A stretch of DNA of 64,000 nt from contig NC_069377.1 of assembly GCF_021730395.1 (NCBI RefSeq), forward strand, positions 37,774,501 through 37,838,500, in the 5' to 3' direction. Within the stretch, counting starts at the first letter, position 1. Every line of letters begins with the position of its first letter. Origin of the DNA: Mercenaria mercenaria (Eukaryota > Mollusca > Bivalvia > Venerida > Veneridae). Below are positions 1 through 13,045 of the stretch, piece by piece. The notes below the pieces were generated by a model. It saw only the letters and a list, made by a program, of their open reading frames with translations, was not told the origin of the DNA and did not search any database. The position numbers were made by a program, and so were the translations under genes.

Positions 1-1880
1 TTTTTTAGAAATTTACAAAATGTTTGCAAGGATATGTTTCTTTTATATTAATGAAGATAGTCTGAAAATTTTATAACAATCTATTCACAAATAAAGCCAA
101 CACCTAATTAATTAAAAAAAAACTTGTCAAAAATGGCTGAATCTTTCATGGAAAATACAACATCCAAATCGTTTTTTACGATAAAGTAAAAATTAATGAG
201 GACAATTTGAAAATTAAAAAGATTTCCTTTACCAACATCGGATAACTTTAGAATGATTTGTAATACCAATGTGATTGTTTTACATTTATAGGAATCAAGG
301 AAACTGTTTTTGCAACTGAAAAGATGAATCAAACAGTTAGACAGTTCCTCCAAACACGACCTCTTCTATCTTTACGTTTGGAATACAAAAGTAACTATGC
401 AAAGTTGAAGGAGTTGTTATAAGATACGAACCTCCCGAAGAGCAATACACATATATCAATATCTTGTAACATGTAAACACATATATCAGCAATTCAGATA
501 CCATTCTGACATGTAGGGAGACATGAGATAGATTACCAGAGGTCCTGATCCTACAATGTACAAAGGGATCAAATGATCTTTGTCCGTCAAAGTAGGTGAA
601 GGTAAAATATACATGAGCAAGATTGTCTCTAAGATAATGATCAAGTAAATCTAATTAAAGGTTTGAGGGTTTTTGAAGCTATGTGCAGTCAAATTGACGC
701 ATGCGATTGATTTATATATTTTTTCATTCTCAACAGGTTTGACCAAGGCGGTGCTTTGCCCCTAATATCGTTCGTCACTTTCATTAATCTTTGCTACAAT
801 TACACAGCAATTTTTGTCCACCAGTAAGATGTCTCCATGAAGCGATTATCTTTTACCCTCTTTCTGTGAGGTTTGACGGGTTCCATCACTCAACACGGCC
901 AGTGAAAATGACTATAAGAATATCAAGTTCCATATAAGGCATCTTGGTCAATTACGAATTGATGAAGATGAGAAAGTTCTTAATGAACTGTTCAGTTGAT
1001 TACCTTTTTCCATAAACAGTTTTCCACAACATCAAAGAGTTAGGGGATATCATGTTTCAGAGAAGAAGGAGCCACTTAAGATGTTATAGATGTGAAATTT
1101 GACTTTTAGCTCTAGGTATGACTAAAAAATTGCTTAGTGTTATAAGGTTACATATTTAGAGTCCAACAGACCTATTAAATTTAAATAGCTTGCTGACATT
1201 AAATACATTGATCAAGTTTTGAAACAAAAGAAGAATGAAATAGCTATTCTTGCTAAATATTAATACGAAGTAACGATTTTCATTTGTCAGATGTGCATGT
1301 AAAACAGAAATAATCCACCATAAGTATTTCTCTGTATTCAATGTTCTTTTTATGACGATGCACCTTTTTGTATATATCCGATACCCCCCAAACTGGAGGC
1401 ATATGAAAAGATGTACTAAATTTTTGACAAAGCAAGAGATGTACACAGAGTGTAACAATCGGTGCATGTCACGCCAATTATAAATTTTAATAAGTTAGCG
1501 GAATCCCACTAATTTTATAACTTCTTATAACATTACCGATGTGGACAGAAATTTTGATGCATTTAGATAGCTGTATACTTAGCAAGATTTTAAATAAATA
1601 TGGTACTGTTATAAAATTAACTAATGTTAAATAACATGAAACATGATATATATTTCATGTTTGTTTTCCGTGTTAATATGTCTCGCGGACCAGAAGTGAT
1701 GTATTACGTTTCTTTTCCGCTAACGTACACTTATTGTAAAACACGGACGATTATGCTACATTGCAGAAGATGAGCGGTATATTTAGTTACAGGATAGCCT
1801 GGTCATTACTGGTGAAACCTGACGGCAGCGGACATTCTTAACATGGTAACTAAGTAAAATGAGTAGTTAGGAAAACCGAT
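1..1880. other. AT-rich stretch without a recognised gene
   Basis: Open frames here are short and AT-driven with no domain signal. One plus-strand segment (737-823) has acceptor and donor consensus but no support beyond that. Confidence 0.5.
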
Positions 1881-2026
1881 GAGCTCAAAAACGTATTGGC
1901 TTTATATGGACAGGCACGAGGACATTAAAAATGGTAAGAGTACCCTCCATGAAAACATTGAGCACAGCAGATAATCTATCAGTATTGTATGAAAGATACA
2001 ATAAAAGGAAATGAGGTAAACGAGTG

Positions 2027-2190
2027 GGGATATGAGAAAGGGTGAGAAAAAGGGGACGTGGGGATAGGAGAAAGGGTGAGAAAAAGGGGTATAAAGGAGG
2101 TGTGCATAAAGATGGACGAGGTGAGTGGGGAGGGGTGCGGAGTGAGGGTAAGCATAAAAAGGAGGAGGATGAAGGGAAATAACACCACGA
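2027..2190. repeat. Purine-rich tract with a duplicated 33 bp unit
   Basis: The plus strand is almost pure A/G. GAGAAAGGGTGAGAAAAAGG occurs twice about 33 bp apart, followed by further AGG-rich sequence. Overlapping open frames on both strands are by-products of the biased composition. Confidence 0.75.
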
Positions 2191-2309
2191 ACATAAAAGG
2201 AATATACGTAACATATATTATGCGAAACGGACAAAACTCCAGTTTACAATAGGGGCACCGCCTTGGAGCGGTCACTATCCTATATAAATGAAACTGGGGA
2301 TTTAATCAC

Positions 2310-4600
2310 GTTTTCGGCATGCGAACATCACATGCACTTATACATATTTCAGCAATTTATACCAGACAGTTCAAATTAAATATGTCCCCGCCGACATAAG
2401 CTCTGGCTTAATATGTACAGGTCAGAACACTGTTTCAATACATCAGTGTTCTCAATAATTTGTCTGAAGATCATAATTTCTAATGGCACCACTAGACCAC
2501 TACCTCCATCCGTTTATAAGAGGAAAGCATCATAGAGACTCACTCACTCCATGAATTGAGAAAATGTAGCGACTAACTTGTGGACGGTCATTTACCAAAT
2601 ATGCGCAGTGTTTTACGATATTTGCTTTATATCCTTTTATAAATTTCTAACAGATCTTAAAATCATTTAATTTAAAACATTGTCGTTAATTTTCTGTAGT
2701 TTATAAATCATATCTCCACAACATGTGGTGTTTAATGAATTATCGTGTTTCTTTAAAAATTGTAAAATATACTAAAAGCCTTCTGTAGTTTTTGACCCCT
2801 AGTGTAACAACGTATTTGTAATATAAAGATTTGTGAAATTAAAATGCTTTAACTTTGAACAAGCTCTTGCAAGGCAAAAAAAATAATTTCGTTGTTGTCA
2901 CAAAACAAACTTGTGTTACATGAACATGATGCAAAACACTGAAGGCATATTACCAAACTTTAAAACGGGCAAAGTTAGTGACTAAGATATCATTTTTCAT
3001 GATTGCGTGTTCAAAGTGAACAAGATTAACGTATTAGTGGAGCATATTAGACTGGAAGTATTTGATATCCAGATAGTCAAATAGAATTGACAATCAATGG
3101 CTGATCTTTGCTTCTATTTTTGACAGCTTGTCAAAAGCCAAAATTTGTCAAAAATTGACGACGTAATCCCGCTTGCTTGAGATTTTTATATCTCTGTTTA
3201 AAACTGTACTTAATCGCTTCAATACTTTATATACTTTATATTAATTAAGCGCTTTAATACTTTATATTAATTAGAGGAATCATTTCAAATAAAAATAGAA
3301 TGGAAAGTGCAGAATAGAAGTTCATTTCTGATTTGTATAATAAGTACATAAATGAAATAAATATAAAGTCACAATGGCGATGTAACGATATTTTTACTAC
3401 TACACACTATTTTGAGGATCAACTGTAATTAGTAATATTAAGTAATTGCAGGTCTATCCAAATTTGATATAATTTTGCTAAGTTTTTAGTATATCCTAAG
3501 TATATCCCTATTCATAGTTTTAAACAAATCTATAAGTTAATAAAGTACATTATGTCTGATAAATCTTTTTAAACAGACAGGAGATGAAACAGTATTCTCT
3601 ATAACTATTTCTTCGTATAAAATATTTGAACTGATAATCTCTTCATATTGTATATTGCGGGCGCAAAACATATTAAAATAGGATCGATAACAGGGCGAAT
3701 CCAAAACAATATTGATTTAAGAAAATGATTAAGTTGATGATGTCATACCATCATGATTTTCACAAGAATATGGTGTAATAAATACTGATTTAAATCAATT
3801 TTAATTGCAATGTACTGCAAATGTTCACGTTTTGATAATAAAATGATGATATAAAGCTCAAACGTTCCGCCCATCAATATGTGAATATAAATATAATTTA
3901 AGGGATAACACTTGAATATTTTCTAATAATTATAAACATATTTTTAAGAAAAGCTGTACTCTAAAAATAAAGAAAAATGCAGAACACATACCCAGGATAG
4001 GATACATGAGAGGTACGTGTACTGAACAATTTCGACCAATGCGGTATTAGAAAATGAATATTGATATATATTGTTATATGTTGTACTAAGTGTTTTATAT
4101 CAAAGTCGATATCTAAAAAAATGATCAACACATATAGCAGAGTTGACAGAAACAATTAACTATTAAGATGTTTGCATGTTTACGGAGGAGTGATCTTTTT
4201 TCCGTATCACCAAGACGCCACGTAGATTTCGTCTTTGACGAGTATGAGTTTCTTGTAAAATCTGAAATTGTCATTATTATATACGGAGTTATTATACAGA
4301 AATTAGAGCTGGTATTACATACTCATTTTAAAATTCCTTTAATCACGTCTAAGTATTTACCATATTGAGGTCCAGATTTCATATCGGGTAAGTGATGTCA
4401 ATTATGACGTCACTAACATTTGTGCCGTTGCATAAAAGCGTAAATTGATGGCAATATTTTCAGTTTTACTCAGGTTAAATGCTTATGTAATAAGAATGTG
4501 ATTAAATATGCATTCAGAAATATACATTTGTTGTTTTGCGGAATAATATCACGATCCTAAAGTTGCACAGAAGTTTAAGCATATTTCTCGTACCTGTAAA
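2310..4600. other. AT-rich stretch without a recognised gene
   Basis: I see no coding exons or strong repeats. A TGACGTCA palindrome at 4405-4412 with CATAAAAG 20 bp downstream is noted among the findings. Confidence 0.5.
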
Positions 4601-4621
4601 GTTAATTCAACGCTTTTTCAA

Positions 4622-4790
4622 AATAAGGGGGTGGGATGGGGTGGCGGTGCGTAAGACATGTTGCATAATCATTACCTTTCATGTGTGTTGCATATTTCAT
4701 TACCTCTCATGTGTGTTGCATATTTCTTTACCTCTCATGAACAGATTCGATCAAAACCAAAAGAACCATTATTTTGTTTTATTTCCTTTT
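4622..4790 (+). repeat. Copy of the CCTCTCATGAACAGA repeat family, internally triplicated
   Basis: A 30 bp unit (TGTGTTGCATATTTCATTAC type) occurs three times, ending in CCTCTCATGAACAGATTCGA. The same sequence, in opposite orientation and without the triplication, appears at 27785-27970, 35030-35180 and 49020-49235. Confidence 0.7.
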
Positions 4791-4799
4791 ATACTTAAA

Positions 4800-6700
4800 C
4801 AGTTTTTTTTCCATTATCAAAAACATAGAGAACATTTAGAATTTGATGAAGTTTTGCCATATGCTGTCTTAAACAGAATGTTTGTAATATAAAAAAAAAA
4901 CTGCAGTGCATCTACAGATTATAATGAATTCTAGTACTAAGATATAATAATATTAACTTCTCACCAATGATTGCTAAATATTTGTGGTATATAAAAAAAG
5001 AGAAAGTACAAAGAATGCATTCTACACCGGCCGGTATTGTGTCACGAATGCAAATATCCTAATTACATTTGAATTGGCAGATAGTCTTTCACTTTAGTAC
5101 GGTTTTGAAAACATTCAATGAAAGTCTAGCTTGTAACCTACGTGATTTATCAAATTCCTGATGATTTGTCGATTTCAAAAAGAAACCTTGAGTAAAAAGA
5201 CCATATCGTTAGATTCTTATGCAAAAATCACATTACGGTGAGTGTCGCAGATCAGCGTAATCTCATTTAAACTTCATTAAGCGTGTATTATTTTCATCAA
5301 GTAAGTTGAGAATAATAGTTTCCTTTCTTTTCTCGTTTTCAAAGGGGCAATTTATAAAACAGTATAAATAAAAAATGTAACTAAAATTAGATGTAGATGT
5401 CGCCTGTAGATTTAGATGAAGTAATTAACATTGATTTAAAGAATAAGCAAAGTTTAAATGTGAGCAATTCTTTCAAATGTACGTCAGCGCAATGAGATAA
5501 GAAAATCACTAAAGAAATCATCACGCTATTCAGATTTGAAATTTACATAGTCACCCACTCACTGAAGAGTTTTTCAAACGTTAGTATTTTTCATCCATTG
5601 ACTTAACCTGCTCTTCTTTGTCATTTCGTAGGGAATTATTTAAACCTTAATTTTATTTAATTTTTCACCACTAATGTTTGTCTTCCTTAATTTGTTACAC
5701 ATTATTTGTTCGCTTTTTCGGACAACGCGTTTGTGAATTCTAGAACACTTTTTTTTATATTTCACTTAATGTCAAACGTTTTTGCATTTACAGTACTTCA
5801 ATGTAATTGTAATGATGAAAATGCTAAAAATGTAGTTGCAAAAAAAAAAAAGCCACTGGAAAAAATCCCGGAAAACAAACTTCATAGATAAGCACCTTTT
5901 GGCTTGGTATATGGCTGCCCATAACAAAGATATTTTTTAAGTTTTTGTCTCATCAATAATTCAATAAATCACAAAAGACCTGTATAAATCATGCTCCTAT
6001 CAAAAGCAATCAAATAGTCCCATTTTCTTGTGCTGCTCTTAAATAAACAATTATAAAAGACACTGACAGTACGATGATCTGCAGTACGGCCCACCAGATA
6101 GTAATTATATGATATCAGCCTACACACAATAGTGGCATTAATAGGAATATAACAGTACTATCAGATCGTAAAGCTCGTCACATAGTAAATTATTTTATCA
6201 TTTTAATATCGAACTTGAATTTGATCAAAAAAATTAATACGCCGATGATAACTTATAGGCCAAATTACCGTGCCAGGCAGTTGTATTGTTTCAGTTAAGT
6301 AGGCGAAGTAGAATCTTCGTATTTCAAAACTGTCATTCGAATCTTATTTGAAGCTCTTTTTGGTGATATTTGGAATTTATTTGATAATAAACATATGTAT
6401 TTGCTATCTCACGCAACGCATGGTTGGTAAAATATATAGTTGTGATCTATTCAGAGTTTCATCAGTATACTGTTTGAACAGATGCTTGTTTTCAATTCAA
6501 GCTCTGATGCCAACGTTTGCAATTAAGCACCCTAGAATCTAAGAATGCTAAAGTTTGTTTGGTGGCTGTACAAGAACATGTTAAGCTTTTTCTTTTGAAA
6601 TTAGATCCGGTAGTCCATGTACGTAGTAGCACAAACTTTGTTTTGAAAATGATAATTCATGTCTATCTTCATCACTGTATATCGAAAGCGATCTATCTGA
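4800..6700. other. AT-rich stretch without a recognised gene
   Basis: Only short low-complexity open frames are present. Nothing else stands out apart from A and T runs. Confidence 0.5.
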
Positions 6701-6716
6701 CAGTGTGTGATAACTT

Positions 6717-6905
6717 CTTAAGCATCTACCTGTTAATTTCAGGTAGTGTCTATTTCAGTTCCAGTGTGACTTGTACATTCTTAAGCATCTACCTGTTAAT
6801 TTCAGGTAGTGTCTATTTCAGTTCCAGTGTGACTTGTACATTCTTAAGCATCTACCTGTTAATTTCAGGTAGTGTCTATTTCAGTTCCAGTGTGACTTGT
6901 ACATT
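6717..6905 (+). repeat. Perfect 3 x 63 bp tandem repeat
   Basis: Three identical 63 bp units start at 6717, 6780 and 6843 (CTTAAGCATCTACCTGTTAA onward). Because 63 is a multiple of three, an open frame runs through all units, but it has no other coding features. Identity of the copies indicates recent expansion. Confidence 0.95.
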
Positions 6906-7554
6906 CTTATAAATCTGATTCACATCATGTGATGTTTGCATATTGCATTGCTTGTTTAATAATGTAGTTATCTTGTTGAAGATTTGATTGAAATTAGATG
7001 GAAGACTTAGAGAGACAGTTGCCAAAGGCCGCTGAGACTAAGCTGTTTATATTCTGTTTCGTCAGGCATTTAAATTAGGCTTTTTTTTTATTCTGCCATG
7101 CGCAAAATGATTGTGTACATGCGTATTTTGGAGCGTTAGATTATATTTGTTTTTTTTATACATATTTACATAATCATTTTCTATGGTTTATCTGACACGT
7201 TTCCTAGACACTGTCCTCACTATCCTACTCTCCTGTTCATGTGAGCTGTCATTTAACACGACTGGAGATTAATAGTCACGTTTTCTGCTGTTCTGCTACA
7301 GAATGTTCCGAGGCGGTGTTCAGTCCTTTAGGTGTTTATTTTATTCTAGTCTGTTTGATGCACTTTATGTATTCATTACGCACACATCCATTCTTACACT
7401 GCCGTAGAGTTCTTGTTTTAAGGTGTACATGTATATATGGGGGTGGAGGAGGGGTGAAGGAGTTGGGGTACGTTCTTGGAATCAGTTTTGTATATTTTCC
7501 TTGTTTGGTTTTAAACAGTTCCACAGTGACATTAAGTTAAAATAATGTTAATAA

Positions 7555-7632
7555 AAGTAGTAATTGTAGTAGTAGTAGTAGTAGAAATCTAGTTGTAGTA
7601 GCGGTAGTTATGATGATGATGATAATAATGAT
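7555..7632 (+). repeat. Trinucleotide microsatellite (GTA, then GAT/AAT)
   Basis: GTAGTAGTAGTAGTAGTAG is followed by GATGATGATGATAATAATGA. It abuts the array element that starts at about 7635. Confidence 0.9.
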
Positions 7633-7634
7633 AA

Positions 7635-9720
7635 CAAGATGGCCATGATGGCCCTATATCGCTTACCTGAGTAGAGGTGCTTGCTTGAACAAATTTCTTA
7701 GCTAAAGCTTTAAGATTAAGATCTAGGCCTTCTGGTTTAGTTTTAGCAAATTTATGAAGATTTCCCTATGCACAATCAAGTAACCCTGGGGCTGGGTCAA
7801 TTTGACCCTGGGGGGCAATGCTACATGTCAAATATCTAAGCTCTAGGCCTTCTGGGTTTTTTAAAGAAAATTTTGAAGATTTTTCTATGTACAATCAAGT
7901 AACCCCATGGGGCGGAGCCAATTTGACCCCGGGGGTCATGATTTGAACAAATTTTGTAGAAGTCTACTAGGCAATGCTACGTGTCAAATATCTAAGATCT
8001 AGGCCTTCTGATTTATTATTAGAATTTTTTTGAAGATTTTCATATGTAAAATCAAGTGACCCCTAGGGTGGGGTCAATTTTGACCCGGGGGTCATGATTT
8101 GAACAAATGTTGTAGAGGTCTACTAGGCCATGCTACATGTGAAATATCTAAGCTCTAGACCTTCTGGTTTATATTTAGAATTTTTTTGAAGATTTTCATA
8201 TGTAAAATCAAGTGACCTCTAGGGCGGGGTCAATTTTGACCCCGGGGTTATGATTTGAACAACTTTAGTAGAGGTCCACTAGGCAATGCTACAGGTCAAA
8301 TATCTAAGCTCTAGGGCTTCTGGTTTTTGAGAAGAAGATTTTTGAAGATTTTCCTATGTAAAATCAAGTGACCCCGGCGGCGGGGCCAATTTTGACCTCG
8401 AGGGTCATGTTTAAACAAATTTTGTAGAGGTCCAATGCTACATGTGAAATATCTAGGCTCTAGGCCTTCTGGTTTATTTGTAGAATTTTTTGGAAGATTT
8501 TCATACGTAAAATAAAGTGACCCCTGGTGCGGGGTCAATTTTGATCCCGGGGTCATGATTTGAACAAGTTTAGTAGAGGTCCACTAGGCAATGCTACATG
8601 TCAAATATCTAAGCTCCAGGGCTTCTGGTTTTTGAGAAGAAGATTTTTGAAGATTTTCATATGTAAAATCAAGTGACCCCGGCGGCGGGGCCAATTTTGA
8701 CCTCGAGGGTCATGATTTAAATAAATTTTGTAGAGGTCCACTAGGCAATGCTACATGTGAAATATCTAGGCTCTAGGCCTTCTGGTTTATTTGTAGAATT
8801 TTTTTTGAAGATTTTCATATGTAAAATCAAGTGACCCCTTGGGCGGGGTCAATTTTGATCCCGGGGTAATGATTTGAACAACTTTAGTAGAGGTCCACTG
8901 GGCAATGCTACATGTCAAATATCTAAGCTCCAGGGCTTATGCTTTTTGAGAAGAAGATTTTTAAAGATTTTCCTATGTACAATGAAGTAACCCCTGGGGC
9001 GGGGTCAATTTTGACCCCGGGGTCATGATTTGAACAAACTTGGTAGAGGTCCACTAGGCAATGCTTCACACCATATATCTAAGCTCTAGGGCTTCTGGTT
9101 TTTGAGAAGCAGATTTTTTAAGATTTTCCTATGTAAAATCAAGCTCTAGGCCTTTTGGGTTTTTTTTTAGAAAATTTTGAAGATTTTTCTATGTACAATC
9201 AAGTAACCCCATAGGGCGGAGCCAATTTGACCCCGGTGGTCATGATTTGAACAAATTTTGTAGAAGTCTACCAGGCAATGCTACATGTCAAATATCTAAG
9301 ATCTAGGCCTTCTGGTTTATTTTTAGAAATTTTTAAGATTTTCCTATGTAAAATCAAGTGACCCCTGGGGTGGTGTCAGTTTTGACTCCGGGGTCATGAT
9401 TTGAACAAATTTTGTAGAAGTTCACTAGGCAATGCTTCACACCAAATATCTAAGCTCTAGGTCTTCTGGTTTTTGAGAAGAAGATTTTTAAAGTTTTTCA
9501 TTTTGGTTGCCATGGTAACCAGAGTTCTCCATGGAATTCAATTCTTTGAACAATTTTGAAAGGGGGCCACCCAAGGATCATTCCTGTGAAGTTTGGTATA
9601 ATTCTGCCCAGTGGTTTTCAAGAAGAAGATTTCTTTACAAATTGTTGACGCACGACGCACGACGGACATCAAGCGGTCACAATAGCTCACTTTGTCACTT
9701 CGTGACAGGTGAGCTAATAA
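7635..9720 (+). mobile_element. Non-autonomous element containing about 11 tandem units of ~156 bp
   Basis: The left end reads CAAGATGGCCATGATGGCCC and ATCGCTTACCTGAG; the right end reads GTCACTTCGTGACAGGTGAG, so short inverted ends GCT(C/T)ACCTG are seen. Between them a unit of about 156 bp recurs near 7779, 7899, 8055, 8212, 8367, 8516, 8671, 8832, 8988, 9198 and 9355. Each unit carries AAATCAAGTGACCCC, a GGGGTCAATTTTGACCCC palindrome, GATTTGAACAAA, GGCAATGCTACATGTCAAAT and CTTCTGGTTTTTGAGAAG. No protein is encoded. Confidence 0.85.
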
Positions 9721-9801
9721 TAATAATGACATAGGTAATAATGCTGTTATAGACTTCAGTGTCCATAAAACCGCCCGTGAAAGATTTTTTTTCTGTTTTA
9801 G

Positions 9802-9952
9802 CTGCGGTGACACATGTGTTAGTGGAACTATTTATACAACTTCAAGACAGGTCGTAGCAAGGATGCTACATACCAGTATCAAGAAGCAAGTCCGAAGCAG
9901 GCGTATCCACCAATATACACCTCACGCAGAGCCGTTAGCTCCAGTATGCTAG
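9802..9952 (+). CDS. Possible terminal exon of an unidentified plus-strand gene
   Basis: A strong acceptor (TTTTTTTTCTGTTTTAG) opens 49 codons ending in TAG. The reading CGDTCVSGTIYTTSRQVV, then ARMLHTSIKKQVRSRRI and HAEPLAPVC is less AT-driven than neighbouring frames. I do not recognise a family, and no partner exon upstream is convincing. An open stretch of this length can occur by chance. Confidence 0.25.
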
Positions 9953-10935
9953 AAATCTGATTAATAGGAGAACAGGTATTTCTCTTCTGAAAACTGTTTA
10001 ATTGAATTATAAAATAGCAAAATATGTAATTAAATCATGAAGGTATGTATAACTTGTATATAAAGAGAAAAGTATAAAAACAGGAAGCCAGCTTTTGCAG
10101 ACAACATAATAGACTTTAAATTGCATTTAACTGTGCCTGCCGTAATGCCTGTAATTACAAACATACCATTAAAAAATGAAAATATTTTAATATAATGCTG
10201 ATTTTACAAGATCATGATATAAGTTTCAAAAATCATTAATTTCTCCGTAACATTTGTCGGTGTAACTTTCAACAAATTAAGATTTAATAGCATGATGAAT
10301 TGTAAATTATTCACATTGAATGAGTATCTGTTTCATTGGCCCCTATTACGTTTCCATCTTATTATTCATGTGTTTCCCCTCCGTATTTTCAAAACACCTG
10401 AGCTGATCCTTATAACATTTTTGTTTCCTATATCTGGCTTGTTTTATTTTTTTCATTGTAAATACCTGTCATAAAATGTAAATGGTTTATACTTCGTAAT
10501 ATCAAAGTGATTTTTCAAATTGATAAATAATGCAATATCTAATGATATAAATAACATGACTGATATTGATCTTCTCTTACAAAGGGCGTGTCCCATACTT
10601 CCTTTGAAACATAAAACGGGTATATTCCGCCCTTATATATTACAATAACAATGACATCGTACTCAATGTTACTGGGTAAAATATTTAAAAAAACACAAAA
10701 AACGTGCTGTGTCGTGTGAAATGTCATTTAAACGACTGCCATGCTTTATGCGGACACCCTACAGTGATTGCTTTGTCCGTATATCCGTCTCCCTGCGTCC
10801 CAGCCCTTTCTGTATAACTTATTTTCAATTTTATCAAAATTAGCGGGATGCAGTGCAGAGAATATATCACTAAGATTTGAAGACAATGGTAAAAAGGGTC
10901 AACAAGGAACTTACTTGTTCGGGCCATGATTTTGA
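9953..10935. other. Stretch without a recognised gene
   Basis: AT-rich DNA with two short minus-strand open frames (10539-10727 and 10724-10927) lacking domain signals. Confidence 0.5.
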
Positions 10936-10939
10936 GAGG

Positions 10940-11290
10940 AACCTCCGTGGCCGAGTGGATTTAGTCGCTGGCTTCGAATCAGTTACCTCGCACCGATGTG
11001 GGTTCAAAAGCACGTTTGGGGTGGTAGAATTCCTCATGTAAGGAAGCCATCCAGCTGACTTAGGAAAGCTCGCTGTGTCTGCAGTAAAGTAATGCCAGGT
11101 TTTCCTCCAACTTCAATAGCTGAAAAAGTCGCAACATAACCTAAATTGTTTTGGTGTTAAAACAATTTTTGAATTCCTTGCCTTCACTGTATGATGCACA
11201 ATATCTGTGCGAGGTCAATGCCGCGAGGGACCAAGAGGGTCGTCTAAGTTTTAGCTTAATAGAAGAACTTGTGACAACAAATACTAACTT
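10940..11290 (+). mobile_element. tRNA-headed SINE (Ser/Leu-like head)
   Basis: The head ACCTCCGTGGCCGAGTGGAT carries a good RNA polymerase III A box (TGGCCGAGTGG) and a B box-like GTGGGTTCAAAA about 50 bp later, as in a class II tRNA. A non-tRNA body follows (GCCATCCAGCTGACTTAGGA onward) and ends near 11290. It is a retroposon, not a working tRNA gene. Confidence 0.7.
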
Positions 11291-11504
11291 TTTCCTATTT
11301 CTATTTTAGCTGTACAGAGACACAGTTGACACAAATCAGATACACGTATACTTGTTTGTGATTTTTCAATTAATTAATAAAGGTACTTCAGTCATTATAA
11401 ACTGACAAATGTAAGTGTGGCCGTGTGACATCACACAGCGCAACAAATACATATAACATTTATTTTCTCATGAAAAAGAAGGTATGAGTCTAATGCCGCA
11501 TTTT

Positions 11505-12262
11505 ATGCCCCCGAAGGGAGGCATATAGTTTTTGAACCGTCTGTCAGTCTGTCGGTCTTTCCGCAATTTTCGTGTCCGGTCCATATCTTTGTCATCCATG
11601 GATGGATTTTCAAATAACTTGGCACGAATGTGTACCGCAGTAAGACGACGTGTCGCGCGCAAGACCCAGGTCCGTAGCTCAAAGGTCAAGGTCACACTTA
11701 GACGTTAAAGGTCAATTTTCATGCTACTGCATTCGTGTCCGGTCCATATCTTTGTCATCCATGGATGGATTTTCAAATAACTTGGCATGAATGTGTACCA
11801 CAGTAAGACGACGTGTCGCGCGCAAGACCCAGGTCCGTAGCTCAAAGGTCAAGGTCACACTTAGACGTTAAAGGTCATTTTTCATGACAGTGCATTCGTG
11901 TCCGGTCCATATCTTTGTGATCCATGGATGGATTTTCAAATAACTTGGCATGAATGTGTACCACAGTAAGACGACGTGTCGCGCGCAAGACCCAGGTCCG
12001 TAGCTCAAAGGTCAAGGTCACACTTAAACGTTAAAGGTCATATTTCATGATAGTGCATTGATGGGCGTGTCCGGTCCATATTTTTGTCAATCATGCATGG
12101 ATTTTAAAATTATTGGGCATGAATGTGTACCACAGTAAGACGACGTGTCGCGCGCAAGACCCAGGTCCGTAGGTCAAAGGTCCTAAACTCTAACATCGGC
12201 CATAACTATTCATTCAAAGTGCCATCGGGGGCATGTGTCATCCTATGGAGACAGCTCTTGTT
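11505..12262 (+). mobile_element. Non-autonomous element containing four ~165 bp tandem units
   Basis: Ends are ATGCCCCCGAAGGGAGGCAT on the left and CCATCGGGGGCATGTGTCAT to GGAGACAGCTCTTGTT on the right, sharing the inverted ATGCCCCC core. Four units begin near 11571, 11734, 11897 and 12066; each has GTCCGGTCCATATCTTTGTC, CATCCATGGATGGATTTTCA, AAGACGACGTGTCGCGCGCA and AGCTCAAAGGTCAAGGTCAC. Copies 1 to 3 are nearly identical; copy 4 is cut short and diverged. Confidence 0.85.
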
Positions 12263-12847
12263 AAAAAGAATATTTGAGCAATATGATAATTTTCATGTGT
12301 CAGAATGTATTCCAAACATTGTGTGTCAGAAAAATGTTTTTGTGTGATGTTTTGTTGATATGACAATCAATGTGAATATCTATGATTAAGTGTCTACAAA
12401 TTGCATAATTTTTCAATTATTTACATGTCTTAATTGATATATTTATTGTGAATTCATTAGTCACAATTTGCGCTTGCATTCACTTGATTTAACTTTTTAT
12501 TCTGCCTACAAGTTCTTTAACACACAAGTTGATTTTTTAAAATTGAACATTGAAAATGTCACTGTTTGTGGCATGTCAGAGCTAATTGGGCGTAATAGAT
12601 TTGCACATGACGTGTGATTCTTTTCTTATTTTGTACCAAATTGAAAAAAAGAAGAAAATAATACAAGGGAACTGTTTACATGTCCAAATATTCAAGCAAT
12701 ATGGTAAGTTAACGACATAGTACACTTGTTGTATGTATGTCTTTCCCAGCCGTTCTGCATCAGTTATGAAAGAGGATAGACCACAACAGGCTTTATTACC
12801 TGTCTGTGTGAATGTCTTCTTATCGCAGCGAGATGTGTTCTTTTAGC

Positions 12848-13045
12848 TCTTAACCTTTACCCTGCTAAATTTCTAAAATGGACTGATCCATCATTCAAGT
12901 TAATACTATATATATTATACAAAGGGGTGTTCAATGGAAATTTACTGACTGTATAGCGATCAGTGCAGACCATGATCAGCCTGATCTTGGTCTGCACTGG
13001 TCGCAAAGGCAGAATCACTTGCCGCCAGCAGGCTAAAAGTTAAGA
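12848..13045. mobile_element. 198 bp terminal-inverted-repeat element (MITE-like)
   Basis: The left end TCTTAACCTTTACCCTGCT is the inverse of the right end AGCAGGCTAAAAGTTAAGA with two mismatches. An internal inverted pair, GCAGACCATGATCAGCCTGATCTTGGTCTGC in outline, forms a hairpin near 12965-12996. There is no coding capacity. Confidence 0.75.

Noticed and set aside
737-823. Plus-strand exon-like segment with CAACAG acceptor and CCA|GTAAGA donor
   Set aside because: Only 29 codons, no recognisable domain and no partner exon.
1885-2275. Overlapping minus-strand frames of 98 to 110 codons
   Set aside because: They read a purine/pyrimidine-biased tract (Pro, Ser, Leu, Phe rich) and overlap each other in several frames.
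5157-5188. Hammerhead-ribozyme-like CTGATGA ... GAAAC
   Set aside because: Stem II is weak with two extra bases before GAAAC, and flanking strands do not pair to form stems I and III.
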